64,000 nucleotides of DNA from Actinomadura sp. WMMA1423. Its GTDB lineage: Bacteria; Actinomycetota; Actinomycetes; Streptosporangiales; Streptosporangiaceae. The stretch spans positions 7,812,001 through 7,876,000 of the forward strand of contig NZ_CP041244.1 in NCBI RefSeq assembly GCF_006547145.1, in the 5' to 3' direction. Under the pieces are notes generated by a model that saw nothing but the letters and a program-made list of their open reading frames with translations, made no database searches and was not told where the DNA came from. A program made the position numbers and the translations under genes. This document shows, in pieces, positions 1 through 8,061 of this stretch. The number at the start of each line of letters is the position of its first letter. The stretch's first letter is position 1.

Positions 1-144
1 GAGGGCGCCCCTCGCGCCCGCTGAGGGCACCCTCCCGGCGGCCGCGGACGTGCGGCCCGGGGCACAGGTCCAAGGCCCCGGGGCCTCCCCGCACGCACGC
101 GGAGTCTCAACCGTGTCTCCTACGGGGGCGGCCACCCGCCCCTT

Positions 145-378
145 CCGGTTCGCCGGCGCTCATGCGTGATTCTTGGGGGCGGCCCCCACACCCCCCGTTC
201 GCTCGCGCTCATGCGTGTTTCTTGTGGGGGGCGACCCCCCACGCCCCCCGGTTCGCTGGCGCTCATGCGTGTTTGTTGTGGGGGGACGCCCCCCGCACCT
301 TCCGGTTCGCTGGCGCTCATGCGTGTTTGTTGTGGGCGGGCGAACCCCCACGCCCCCCGTTCGCCGGCGCTCATGCGG
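145..378. repeat. Five tandem ~50-54 bp units with G6/C6 hairpins downstream of prk
   Basis: The octamer CTCATGCG recurs at 159, 208, 262, 316 and 370, so units are 49-54 bp long. Each carries a GGTTCGCTGGCG-like core and a G-rich/C-rich palindrome such as GTGGGGGGCGACCCCCCAC near 222-241. The last unit overlaps the prk stop codon, so the array may have grown by copying the 3' end of prk. The hairpins could end transcription from prk or from the gene to the left of the window. Positions 1-144 show no gene that I can support. Confidence 0.75.
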
Positions 379-1342
379 CTTGGCGGTGGTCGGCGTCGAG
401 CAGGTGGTAGAGCAGCAGCAGCTGGGTGATGGCGAGCGGGTCGCTGGTGCCGGTGTCGCTGATGCGGCCGAGGGCGTCCGGGTCGGGCAGGGCGGCGCCG
501 GCGCGGGGGCCGAGGCGCTCCCAGATGGCCTTCTTGACGACCTGCGACTCGTCCGGCGAGACGTACCCGTGGACGTGCAGGGCGTCCACGGGACGGCCGT
601 CGGTGTCGCGGTGGAGGCGCAGGTGCATGGCGGTCTCGGCGTCGCTCGGGCCGCTCTCCAGGACGTCGGCCAGCTCCGGATGGTCGATCGTCGGGCGCAG
701 CAGCAGCTCGGCCGACAGCGGCGTGCCGGGCGGGTCGAGGCGTCCGGCGACGGGCGCGAACCGCACCACGATGTCGGCGTGCTTGCGCTGCGGCCGGATG
801 TAGGCGGCGCTCTCGGGCTCGCGCCGGTCCAGCTCCGCCATCACCTGCTCGGGGCTGTAGCCGCGCTTCTCGCAGTCGCGCCTGACCTTCCATGAGTGCC
901 GCAGCGGCTCCGGCGGGTCCAGGTAGACGGTGATGTCGAAGCACGCCCGCGCCAGCCGGGTGTGCAGCGGGAGCAGCCCCTCGACGATCACGAAGTCGCG
1001 GGGCTCGACCAGCTCCGGCCGGACGAGCTCGCCGGTCGCGTGGTCGTAGACGGGCTTCAGGATCGGCTCGCCCATCGACAGCAGCTGGAGGTGCTGCTCC
1101 ATGATGTCGATGTGGTTGCAGTCGGGGTGCAGCGCCGTGAACGGCTTCCCGGCCCGCTCCGCGCGGTCGTAGCGGTGGTAGTCGTCCACGCAGACCGCGG
1201 TCATCCGGTCCGCCCCCAGGCACCGCACAAGCCCCCTGGTCAAGGTGGTCTTGCCCGCCGCGCTGTCCCCCGCGATGGCGAGCATGACGGGGCGGCGGCC
1301 CGACCCGCGCGCCCGGAGCATATGCACGATCCGATGGGGCAC
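371..1342 (-). CDS. prk: Phosphoribulokinase, class II-like
   Basis: Phosphoribulokinase makes ribulose-1,5-bisphosphate from ribulose-5-phosphate and ATP, the Calvin-cycle step that feeds RuBisCO. The 323-residue protein has a P-loop (GDSAAGKTT, residues 25-33), then VDDYHRYDR, a KPVYDHATG segment and FVIVEGLLPLH. This pattern resembles cyanobacterial/plant-type (class II) enzymes more than the proteobacterial cbbP type. The GTG at 1342 is chosen because a GGAGGAG Shine-Dalgarno sequence sits just upstream (about 1346-1352). Longer upstream frames run through the response-regulator gene and are artefacts. It is divergent from the two-component genes and about 5 kb from cbbLSX, so both diagnostic Calvin-cycle enzymes are in this window. 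Confidence 0.9.
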   Translation of the reverse strand: MPHRIVHMLRARGSGRRPVMLAIAGDSAAGKTTLTRGLVRCLGADRMTAVCVDDYHRYDRAERAGKPFTALHPDCNHIDIMEQHLQLLSMGEPILKPVYDHATGELVRPELVEPRDFVIVEGLLPLHTRLARACFDITVYLDPPEPLRHSWKVRRDCEKRGYSPEQVMAELDRREPESAAYIRPQRKHADIVVRFAPVAGRLDPPGTPLSAELLLRPTIDHPELADVLESGPSDAETAMHLRLHRDTDGRPVDALHVHGYVSPDESQVVKKAIWERLGPRAGAALPDPDALGRISDTGTSDPLAITQLLLLYHLLDADHRQAA

Positions 1343-1501
1343 TGGCTCCTCCGTCCTGCGGAATTCAGTTTTCGCTGTGCAGCCTAGGCGGGTTCGCGCG
1401 GCGGCTCGTCCCCCAATCAGGTGAGACCGGGGGTGAAACCTCGGGAGGCCTTTCCCGGGCGCGGCTACTGGTGAGTAGCTTCCGGTTGTTATCGTGCCGG
1501 A

Positions 1502-2158
1502 ATGGGTGTCCCCGTACGCGTCGTCCTGGTCGACGACCACGAGATGATCCTCGCCGGGCTGACGGCGATGCTGGCCGGTTTCTCCGGTCGGGTCCGCGTC
1601 GTCGGGCAGGCGGGGACGGGGGACGAGGCGACCCGGCTGGTCACCACGCTGCGCCCGGACGTCGTCCTGCTGGACGTCCGGCTCGGCCCCGAGAGCGGCC
1701 TCGACCTGTGCCGCCTCATCACCGGCCGCGTCCCGGAGGCCCGGGTGGTGTTCCTGTCGGTGTACGACGACGAGCAGTACGTCTTCGAGGCGCTGCGCGC
1801 GGGGGCCGGCGGCTACCTGCTCAAGCGGGTGGACGGCCCGGAGCTCGTCCGGCGGCTGGAGGAGGTCGCGCAGGGCGAGACGGTCATCGACCCGACGCTC
1901 GCCGGGCGGATGGCGGTCACCGCGGCCCGGCTCACCCGCGGCGAGTTCTGGCCCGGCGCCAACCGCGGCCTCACCCAGCGCGAGAGCGAGGTGCTGTCGC
2001 TGCTGGTGGGAGGCCTGTCGAACAAGGCGATCGCCGCCCGGCTCGTGCTCAGCGAGGAGACCGTCAAGAGCCACCTGCGCGCCCTGTACCGCAAGCTGGA
2101 GGTGGCCGACCGGTCGGCCGCGATCGCCGTCGCGCTCCGCGAGGGGCTGTTCCGGTGA
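1502..2158 (+). CDS. NarL/FixJ-family response regulator
   Basis: A 218-residue two-component response regulator. The receiver domain has the acidic pair D11-D12 and the phospho-acceptor D58 (LLDVRLG), the conserved Ser of FLSVYDD and the Lys of YLLKRV. A LuxR-type helix-turn-helix follows at about residues 157-200 (LTQRESEVL, SEETVKSHLRALYRKL). It overlaps the next gene, a histidine kinase, by four bases (GTGA), so the two are co-translated and almost certainly partners. The start has no good ribosome binding site and may be leaderless. It is transcribed away from prk across a 159-bp gap, which makes control of prk possible but unproven. The signal is unknown. Confidence 0.93.
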   Translation: MGVPVRVVLVDDHEMILAGLTAMLAGFSGRVRVVGQAGTGDEATRLVTTLRPDVVLLDVRLGPESGLDLCRLITGRVPEARVVFLSVYDDEQYVFEALRAGAGGYLLKRVDGPELVRRLEEVAQGETVIDPTLAGRMAVTAARLTRGEFWPGANRGLTQRESEVLSLLVGGLSNKAIAARLVLSEETVKSHLRALYRKLEVADRSAAIAVALREGLFR

Positions 2159-3291
2159 CCGGTGTCCGCCCGCTGGAACTCCTCGCCGGGCGCGGGGCCG
2201 ACCTGCTCGTCCGCGTCGCGGGCGTGGCCTGCTCCGACCGCGAGCTGCCGCGGATGGCCGAGAAGCTGGCCGAACTGGTCGTGCGGTCCGCGCGGACGCT
2301 GACCTTCTGCGACGTGTACGTCCTGGACGACGAGGAGCGCGTCCTCGAATGGCGGGGCGCGCCCGTCGCGCTGGGGGAGGGCGAGGTCGGCTGGGTCGCG
2401 GCGCACGGCCGCGCCCGCACCCACCCGGACGGCCGGGGCGCCGCGATCCCCGTGCACGGCGACGGGATCGTGATCGCCGTCGTGGACGTCCGGTCCGCCG
2501 GCCCGTGCCCGCCCGACGACGTCGCGCTCGTCACCGCGCTCGCCGGGCTGTTCGCGCCCGTGCTGTCCTCGTGCCGCCGGCTGCGCACGGCCCGCGAGCG
2601 CGAGCACGCGGCCGAGCGGTTCGCCGAGCGGGCCGTCGAGGCGCAGGAGGCCGAGCGGTCCCGGCTCAGCCGGGAGATCCACGACGGCATCGCCCAGCGG
2701 CTCGCCAGCCTCGGCTTCCACCTGTCGGCGGCCGAGCGGGCGCTGCCCGAGCACCATCCCGAGGGGCTGGCGCAGATCATGATGGCGCGGCGGCTGTGCG
2801 AGCTGGCCGCGGCCGAGACCCGCGCGGCGATCGGGGGGCTGCGCCCGCCCGTCCTGGACGACCTCGGCCTGTCGGCGGCGCTCGCCACCCTCGCCCGGGA
2901 GGCCGGGGACGACCCCGGGCCGCTCGACGTGACGGTGACCGTCGAGGGCGAGCTGGAGGACGAACTGCCCGACCACGTCCAGACCGCCCTGTACCGGATC
3001 GCGCAGGAGGCGGTCGGCAACAGCCTGCGGCACGCGTCGGCGAACCGCGTCGACCTGCTGCTGGAGCACTCCAGCGACCGTGTCCGGCTCAAAGTGGCGG
3101 ACGACGGGGTCGGCTTCTCGATGGGGGACGTCCTGGCGCGGGGCGGTCGGGGCCGCCGGCCCGACTCCTACGGGCTGCGCGGCATGCGGGAGCGAGCCGA
3201 ACTGCTCGGCGGCCGGGTCGCCGTGACGAGCCGCCCCGGCGGGGGCACCACCGTGGAGGCCGTGATCCCCATCCCCGGCCGCCGCCCCTGA
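2155..3291 (+). CDS. Two-component sensor histidine kinase, GAF plus HisKA_3
   Basis: This 378-residue kinase starts at a GTG that overlaps the response-regulator stop. No membrane segments are evident, so it is probably cytoplasmic. The first ~150 residues look like a GAF-type sensor domain. The HisKA_3 dimerisation helix carries the phospho-acceptor H176 (SREIHDGIAQRL), followed by the LRPPVLDDLGL motif typical of NarL-partner kinases. The HATPase domain has an N box (EAVGNSLRHA), a G1 box (DDGVGF) and a G2 box (GLRGMRERA). The architecture fits the NarX/DevS-like family that phosphorylates NarL-type regulators. The ligand cannot be read from the sequence. Confidence 0.93.
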   Translation: MTGVRPLELLAGRGADLLVRVAGVACSDRELPRMAEKLAELVVRSARTLTFCDVYVLDDEERVLEWRGAPVALGEGEVGWVAAHGRARTHPDGRGAAIPVHGDGIVIAVVDVRSAGPCPPDDVALVTALAGLFAPVLSSCRRLRTAREREHAAERFAERAVEAQEAERSRLSREIHDGIAQRLASLGFHLSAAERALPEHHPEGLAQIMMARRLCELAAAETRAAIGGLRPPVLDDLGLSAALATLAREAGDDPGPLDVTVTVEGELEDELPDHVQTALYRIAQEAVGNSLRHASANRVDLLLEHSSDRVRLKVADDGVGFSMGDVLARGGRGRRPDSYGLRGMRERAELLGGRVAVTSRPGGGTTVEAVIPIPGRRP

Positions 3292-3440
3292 AGCCGGGTC
3301 CTAGGGACGCTCGAGAAGTGGCCTCGGCCACGCGCGCGAACGCGTGACCTGGCCGGTGGAGCGAAGCCGGAGGCGAGCGGAGCCGGGCGGATCGCGAAGC
3401 GATGCCGCGTTCGCCCAGGCACGGTCACGTAGCGAGCCGC

Positions 3441-3520
3441 TAGGCGAGCGAAGTGGGCCGGGACTGTAGTAAACACAGCCGCCAGGCGAGCGAAGTGGGC
3501 CGGGGCTGAGTAAACACAGC
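3441..3520. repeat. Two ~40-bp direct repeats between convergent genes
   Basis: The segment beginning AGGCGAGCGAAGTGGGCCGG occurs at 3442 and again at 3484, each copy followed by a short T-A-rich stretch ending in TAAACACAGC. The repeats fill the space between the convergent kinase and saccharopine-dehydrogenase-like genes. No strong hairpin is visible and the function is unknown. Confidence 0.6.
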
Positions 3521-4699
3521 TCAGCCGGCGTCGAGGACGCGGAAGGTGATCCCGGCCTTGACGAGTCGCTCGATCAGCGCGTCGCCCATCGCGGCGGCCG
3601 TCGTGACCTGCCCGGACGTCTTGGGCAGGTCGTCGTGGGCGAGGCACAGCGCCGACTCGGCGAGCATCTTCGCCGTCTCGGTGTAGCCGGGGTCGCCGCC
3701 CGCGACCTCGGTCACGACGCGCCTGCCGCCGCCCTCTCCGACGAACTTCACGCTGAACCAGTTGCGGGCGCGGCGCTCCTCCGACGGGCCCTCGCCGGGC
3801 GTCCGGAGCCGCAGGAGGAGGTTCCGGGTCGGGGGCAGGGCCGCGAGGGCGAGCAGGGCGCCCGAGCCCGCCGCCATCCCCGCCGCCGTGGCGAACCGCT
3901 TGACCGCGACGTAGTGGCCGTAGGAGAAGTCGGGCCCGTACCGGTCGAGGGCCGCGGCCGACCGGACCACGATCTGCGGGTCGATGGTGGGCAGCGGGAG
4001 CGTCCACCCGCCCCCGACGCGGGCCTTCGGCGCGGGGCGGCGCGAGATCCGCACGGTGCGCCCGGCGGGCCCCTGCTCCACCTTGCGGCGCTCGCGCTCG
4101 GCGCGCATCATGCCGGCGGCGTCCCCGAAGATGCCGACGGCCGAGTGCAAGGTGCCGCCCGAGGCGTCCCCGCGCACCCGCAGGAAGCCCTCGACGTGCA
4201 GGGGGACGCCCTCGGGGAGCTGCTTGACCGTGAAGTAGGCGCCGAGGTCGTGCGGGATCGAGTCGAACCCGCAGGCGTGCACGATCCGGGCCCCGCTGCG
4301 CACGGCGGCCTCGTGGTACTTCACGTACATCCGGTCCACGAACGTGGGTTCGCCGGTGAGGTCGACGTAGTCGGTCCCGGCGCGCGCGCACGCCGCCACC
4401 AGGGGCTCGCCGTACTTGACGTAGGGGCCGACCGTCGTGATGACGACCCGCGCCGACTGTGCGATCTCCTCGATCGACGCCGTGTCGGTGGTGTCGGCGT
4501 GCAGTAGCGGGAGGTCGGCGTATGCCCCGTCCAGTTCCGCCAGCCTGTCGCGCACGGCCGCGAGCTTCGCCTGGTTGCGCCCCGCCAGCGCCCAGCGAGT
4601 GCCGGGACCGGCGTGCCGGGCGAGGTACTCGGCGGTGAGGGCGCCGGTGAAACCGGTGGCGCCGAACAGGACGACGTCGTACGGGCGGTCGGCGGTCAT
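3521..4699 (-). CDS. Saccharopine dehydrogenase / trans-acting enoyl reductase family protein
   Basis: A 392-residue NAD(P)-dependent oxidoreductase-like protein. An N-terminal Rossmann motif (VVLFGATGFTG) is followed by WALAGRNQAKL, a TTVGPYVKYGEPLV segment and HACGFDSIPHDLGA. These are hallmarks of the saccharopine-dehydrogenase-like family that includes mycobacterial trans-acting enoyl reductases (Rv2449c/Rv2953 type) used on lipid intermediates. The ATG at 4699 follows a GGGGG stretch; an in-frame start about 60 bases further upstream lacks a ribosome site. Its place between Calvin-cycle genes does not reveal a substrate. A role in lipid reduction is possible by family, but unproven here. 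Confidence 0.8.
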   Translation of the reverse strand: MTADRPYDVVLFGATGFTGALTAEYLARHAGPGTRWALAGRNQAKLAAVRDRLAELDGAYADLPLLHADTTDTASIEEIAQSARVVITTVGPYVKYGEPLVAACARAGTDYVDLTGEPTFVDRMYVKYHEAAVRSGARIVHACGFDSIPHDLGAYFTVKQLPEGVPLHVEGFLRVRGDASGGTLHSAVGIFGDAAGMMRAERERRKVEQGPAGRTVRISRRPAPKARVGGGWTLPLPTIDPQIVVRSAAALDRYGPDFSYGHYVAVKRFATAAGMAAGSGALLALAALPPTRNLLLRLRTPGEGPSEERRARNWFSVKFVGEGGGRRVVTEVAGGDPGYTETAKMLAESALCLAHDDLPKTSGQVTTAAAMGDALIERLVKAGITFRVLDAG

Positions 4700-4823
4700 G
4701 GGGCCCCCTTTCACGAGTCCGAACACGATTCTGTCGTGTTCGGGGCCGTTCATGCGCACCGGCCCGCCGATGTGAGGGACCGCACTCCTCTAGGGTTGCT
4801 CCGATGACGCGAATGGTGTGGGT

Positions 4824-5000
4824 ATGACCTGGCTCGCCGTGATGATGGACGTGGTCGCCGCGGGCTTCCTCGTGAGCTTCGCGGTCCTGCTGGCCCGGCG
4901 GAGCGCCACCCCGGCCGCCGAGGGCGGGCGGTCCGCCGCCATGGTCCTGATCGCCGTCAGCCTGGGCCTGCTGTCGGTGTCCCTGTGGAGCCTGCCGTAG
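4824..5000 (+). CDS. Small two-helix membrane protein
   Basis: A 58-residue protein made of two hydrophobic segments (about residues 4-25 and 38-57) joined by a short Arg/Ala-rich loop. ATG 4824 is preferred; an in-frame GTG at 4818 would add two residues. The last 44 bases overlap the 3' end of cbbR on the other strand, and its stop codon lies in the first unit of an 18-bp repeat. I do not recognise a family. The codons are G/C-ending like those of its neighbours, which supports a real gene, but the size keeps confidence modest. Confidence 0.5.
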   Translation: MTWLAVMMDVVAAGFLVSFAVLLARRSATPAAEGGRSAAMVLIAVSLGLLSVSLWSLP

Positions 5001-5988
5001 GTGCTGTGCCTGCCGTAGGCGCGGTGCCCGCCTTAGGCGCTGTGCCTGCCGCAGGTGCTGTGCCTGCCGTAGGTGCTGTGCCTGCCGTAGGCGCTGTGCC
5101 TGCCGTAGGCGCCGGGCCTGCCGTGGCGGGGTGCCAGCCGGGGGCCTCCAGCAGGTGCCTGACGAACAGCAGCGTCGTCGCGGTCGGCGCGGCGCCCGCG
5201 ACCGCGTGCCAGGGCCGGTCCAGCGGCATCCCCGGCGCGTCGACCACGACGAGCCGCCCGGCGTCCAGTTCCGCGCCGACGGCGTCCCGCGAGACCAGCG
5301 CGACGCCGAGCCCCGCCGCCGCGCCCGCGATCACCGCGCCGTTCGAGCCGAGCACGAGCCGCGGCGGCGCCGCCTCCCGCTCGGCCAGGTAGGCGTCCGC
5401 GCTGGCCCGCGTCCCCGACCCGGGCTCGCGCATCACCCACGGCGTGCGGGCGAGGGCGAACCCGGACGCGAGGTCGGGCGCGCCCACCACGACCAGCTCG
5501 TTCGACCGCCTGGCCAGCACGGTCGCCGCGACATCGGCGGGCGGCCGGCCCGCCAGCACGAGGTCGGCCTCGTGCGCGGCGAGGCTGCTCCACACCTGGC
5601 GGCGCGGCCCCACCTCCAGGGCCAGCTCCACGTCCGGCCAGCGCGCCCGGAACGGGGCCAGCAGCTCGGGGAGGATCTGGTCGGCGGCCGTCGTCACCGC
5701 CGCCAGCCGCAGCGGCCCCCGCCCCGGGTCGGCCGCGCCGCGCGCCGCCGCCCGCCCCTCCTCCAGCAGCCCGAGCACCCGCCGCGCGTACCCGGCGTAG
5801 ACCGCGCCCGCGCCGGTCAGCCGCACGCCGCGCCCCTCCCGCCGGACGAGCGGGACGCCGAGCTCGCGGGTCAGCGCCGCGACCGCCGCCGACACGGCCG
5901 ACTCCGTCACGTACAGCCGCCGCGCCGCCGCCCGCACCGACCCGGTGTCGGCGACCGCGACGAGCGCCCGCAACCGCGCCTCCGTCAC
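4957..5988 (-). CDS. cbbR: LysR-family transcriptional regulator, probable CbbR
   Basis: A LysR-type regulator with an N-terminal helix-turn-helix (TGSVRAAARRLYVTESAVS, about residues 15-33) and a periplasmic-binding-protein-like effector domain. It is transcribed divergently from cbbL across a 209-bp gap, the classic arrangement for CbbR, the activator of RuBisCO operons. The GTG start at 5988 has a strong GGAGG just upstream. The 343-residue protein is longer than usual (~300) because it ends in about seven G-T-A-P-T-A-like hexapeptides encoded by an 18-bp tandem repeat. The tail overlaps the convergent small membrane gene. Assignment to RuBisCO control rests on position. Confidence 0.85.
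   Translation of the reverse strand: MTEARLRALVAVADTGSVRAAARRLYVTESAVSAAVAALTRELGVPLVRREGRGVRLTGAGAVYAGYARRVLGLLEEGRAAARGAADPGRGPLRLAAVTTAADQILPELLAPFRARWPDVELALEVGPRRQVWSSLAAHEADLVLAGRPPADVAATVLARRSNELVVVGAPDLASGFALARTPWVMREPGSGTRASADAYLAEREAAPPRLVLGSNGAVIAGAAAGLGVALVSRDAVGAELDAGRLVVVDAPGMPLDRPWHAVAGAAPTATTLLFVRHLLEAPGWHPATAGPAPTAGTAPTAGTAPTAGTAPAAGTAPKAGTAPTAGTAPTAGSTGTPTAGPG
4992..5117. repeat. Seven 18-bp tandem repeats in the 3' end of cbbR
   Basis: The unit CTGCCGTAGGCGCTGTGC (plus strand) recurs seven times with a few substitutions, always in frame with cbbR on the minus strand. There it encodes a G-T-A-P-T-A-like tail. Such arrays change copy number by slippage, so tail length may vary between strains. 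Confidence 0.85.
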
Positions 5989-6032
5989 GTCCCGCCTCCT
6001 CGTTCAACTGAATGCTCAACGGTCACCGTAGA

Positions 6033-6056
6033 ACACTTGATGGACACCGCAAGTGT
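6033..6056. promoter_or_regulatory. Candidate CbbR operator: 7-bp inverted repeat
   Basis: ACACTTG (6033-6039) and CAAGTGT (6050-6056) form a perfect inverted repeat with a 10-bp spacer in the cbbR-cbbL divergent region. It contains the T-N11-A type symmetry that LysR-type regulators bind. It lies 45 bp from the cbbR start and about 140 bp upstream of cbbL, suitable for autoregulation plus activation. The binding role is inference. Confidence 0.5.
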
Positions 6057-6197
6057 CGGGAGGTGAAGCTCGGACGCGTCACGGTTCCACGTGGCCGGGA
6101 CGCGGCGCTCCACCCCATCCCCTGGGACATGCCGTCCTCCACCGGGGCGGCGCGCCGCGGCCCGCCCATTCCAGGCTTCGGCTGAAGGAGAGCGGCG

Positions 6198-7631
6198 ATG
6201 AGCGCGGGCAGATGGTCGGCGGGCGTGATCCCCTACGCGGAGATGGGCTACTGGCGTCCGGACTACGAGCCGAAGGACAGCGACATCCTCGCCGCCTTCC
6301 GCATCACCCCCCAGCAGGGCGTGCCGCCGGAGGAGGCCGGCGCGGCCGTCGCGGGCGAGTCGTCCACCGCGACCTGGACGGTCGTGTGGACCGACCGGCT
6401 GACCTCCTACGAGAACTACCAGGGCAAGTGCTACAAGGTGGAGCCCGTCCCAGGGCAGGGCGACCAGTTCATCGCCTACATCGCCTACGACCTCGACCTG
6501 TTCGAGGAGGGCTCGATCGCGAACCTGACGTCGTCCATCATCGGGAACGTCTTCGGGTTCAAGGCGCTGAAGGCCCTGCGCCTGGAGGACATGCGGATCC
6601 CGACCCACTACGTGAAGACGTTCCAGGGCCCGGCGCACGGCATCGTCATGGAGCGCGAGTACCTCGGCAAGTTCGGCCGCCCGCTGCTGGGCGCGACCGT
6701 CAAGCCGAAGCTCGGCCTGTCGGCCCGCAACTACGGGCGCGTCGTCTACGAGGCCCTCCGCGGCGGCCTGGACTTCACCAAGGACGACGAGAACATCAAC
6801 TCCCAGCCGTTCATGCGCTGGCGCGACCGCTTCCTGTACTGCATGGAGGGCGTCAACCGGGCGCAGGCCGCGACGGGCGAGGTCAAGGGCCACTACCTCA
6901 ACGTCACCGCCGCGACGATGGAGGACATGTACGAGCGCGCCGAGTTCGCCAAGGAGCTCGGCAGCGTCATCGTGATGATCGACCTCACCATCGGCTACAC
7001 GGCGATCCAGTCGATGGCCAAGTGGGCGCGCAGGAACGGCGTCATCCTGCACCTGCACCGCGCGGGCCACTCCACCTACACGCGGCAGAAGACCCACGGC
7101 GTGAACTTCCGCGTCATCGCCAAGTGGATGCGCCTCGCGGGCGTCGACCACATCCACGCCGGGACGGTCGTCGGCAAGCTCGAAGGCGACCCGAACAGCG
7201 TCCGCGGCTACTACGACACCCTCCGCCTGGACCGCGCGGAGGCCGACCCGGTGAAGGGCCTGTACTTCGACCAGGAGTGGGCATCGATGCCGGGCACGAT
7301 GCCCGTCGCGTCCGGCGGCATCCACGCCGGGCAGATGCACCAGCTCCTGCACTACCTCGGCGAGGACTCGATCCTCCAGTTCGGCGGCGGGACGATCGGC
7401 CACCCGATGGGCATCGCCGCCGGCGCCGCCGCCAACCGCGTCGCGCTGGAGGCGATGATCAAGGCGCGCAACGAGGGCCGCGACTACCTCGCCGAGGGCC
7501 CCGACGTCCTGCGCGCCGCCGCCAAGCACAGCCGCGAGCTCGACATCGCCCTGTCCACCTGGGGCGACATCACCTTCACCTACGAGTCCACCGACACCCC
7601 CGACGCCGCCCCGACCCCCGTGAGCGTGTGA
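6198..7631 (+). CDS. cbbL: RuBisCO large subunit, red-type form I
   Basis: Large subunit of ribulose-1,5-bisphosphate carboxylase/oxygenase, the CO2-fixing enzyme of the Calvin cycle. The 477-residue length is normal. K195 in GLDFTKDDEN is the lysine carbamylated for activation, with the following Asp/Glu as Mg ligands. K327 in GTVVGKLEG is the mobile loop-6 lysine, and TVKPKLGLSARNYG is the other active-site strand. The N terminus (GVIPYAEMGYW) and the CbbX gene downstream mark the red-type (IC/ID-like, possibly the actinobacterial IE clade). All catalytic residues I can check are present. AAGGAGAG lies at a good distance before the ATG. It heads the cbbLSX operon. Confidence 0.97.
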   Translation: MSAGRWSAGVIPYAEMGYWRPDYEPKDSDILAAFRITPQQGVPPEEAGAAVAGESSTATWTVVWTDRLTSYENYQGKCYKVEPVPGQGDQFIAYIAYDLDLFEEGSIANLTSSIIGNVFGFKALKALRLEDMRIPTHYVKTFQGPAHGIVMEREYLGKFGRPLLGATVKPKLGLSARNYGRVVYEALRGGLDFTKDDENINSQPFMRWRDRFLYCMEGVNRAQAATGEVKGHYLNVTAATMEDMYERAEFAKELGSVIVMIDLTIGYTAIQSMAKWARRNGVILHLHRAGHSTYTRQKTHGVNFRVIAKWMRLAGVDHIHAGTVVGKLEGDPNSVRGYYDTLRLDRAEADPVKGLYFDQEWASMPGTMPVASGGIHAGQMHQLLHYLGEDSILQFGGGTIGHPMGIAAGAAANRVALEAMIKARNEGRDYLAEGPDVLRAAAKHSRELDIALSTWGDITFTYESTDTPDAAPTPVSV

Positions 7632-7632
7632 C

Positions 7633-8061
7633 ATGCGGATCACCCAAGGCACCTTCTCCTACCTGCCCGACCTCACCGACGAGGACATCACCAAGCAGAT
7701 CGCCTACGCGCTGGACCAGGGCTGGCCCTGCTCGGTCGAGTTCACCGACGACCCCCACCCGCGCAACTCCTACTGGGAGATGTGGGGCCTGCCGATGTTC
7801 GACCTCACCGACCCGGCGGGCGTCCTGTACGAGGTCAACGAGTGCCGCAAGGCCTATCCCGGCCACTACGTCCGGCTGAACGCCTACGACGCCCGCTACG
7901 GGCGGCAGACGACGGCGCTGTCGTTCATCGTCCAGCGCCCGGCCGAGGAGCCCGGCTTCCGGCTCGACCGCGCGGAGACCTCCGACCGGCGCGTCCGCTA
8001 CACGATGCACCCCTACGCCCTAGACCGTCCCGAGGGCGACCGCTACGGGGCGGGACGTTGA
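7633..8061 (+). CDS. cbbS: RuBisCO small subunit
   Basis: Small subunit of form I RuBisCO, forming the L8S8 holoenzyme with CbbL. The 142-residue protein has the typical N terminus (MRITQGTFSYLPDLTDEDI), WEMWGLPMFD and the C-terminal extension (YTMHPYALDRPEGDRY) seen in red-type enzymes, which contributes a beta-hairpin to the central channel. It starts one base after the cbbL stop and overlaps cbbX, so the three genes form one transcription unit with coupled translation. Confidence 0.96.
   Translation: MRITQGTFSYLPDLTDEDITKQIAYALDQGWPCSVEFTDDPHPRNSYWEMWGLPMFDLTDPAGVLYEVNECRKAYPGHYVRLNAYDARYGRQTTALSFIVQRPAEEPGFRLDRAETSDRRVRYTMHPYALDRPEGDRYGAGR

Noticed and set aside
120..1223. A long minus-strand frame rich in Arg/Pro/Ala overlapping prk
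   Set aside because: It is the out-of-frame shadow of prk extended through the hairpin repeats; no domain, and typical high-GC artefact composition.
1343..2074. Extension of phosphoribulokinase upstream to an ATG at 2074
   Set aside because: The extension lies antisense to the response regulator and has no family similarity; the GTG at 1342 has a good ribosome site.
3168..4391. Arg-rich minus-strand frame of 407 codons
   Set aside because: Shadow of the saccharopine-dehydrogenase-like gene in another frame, then non-coding repeats.
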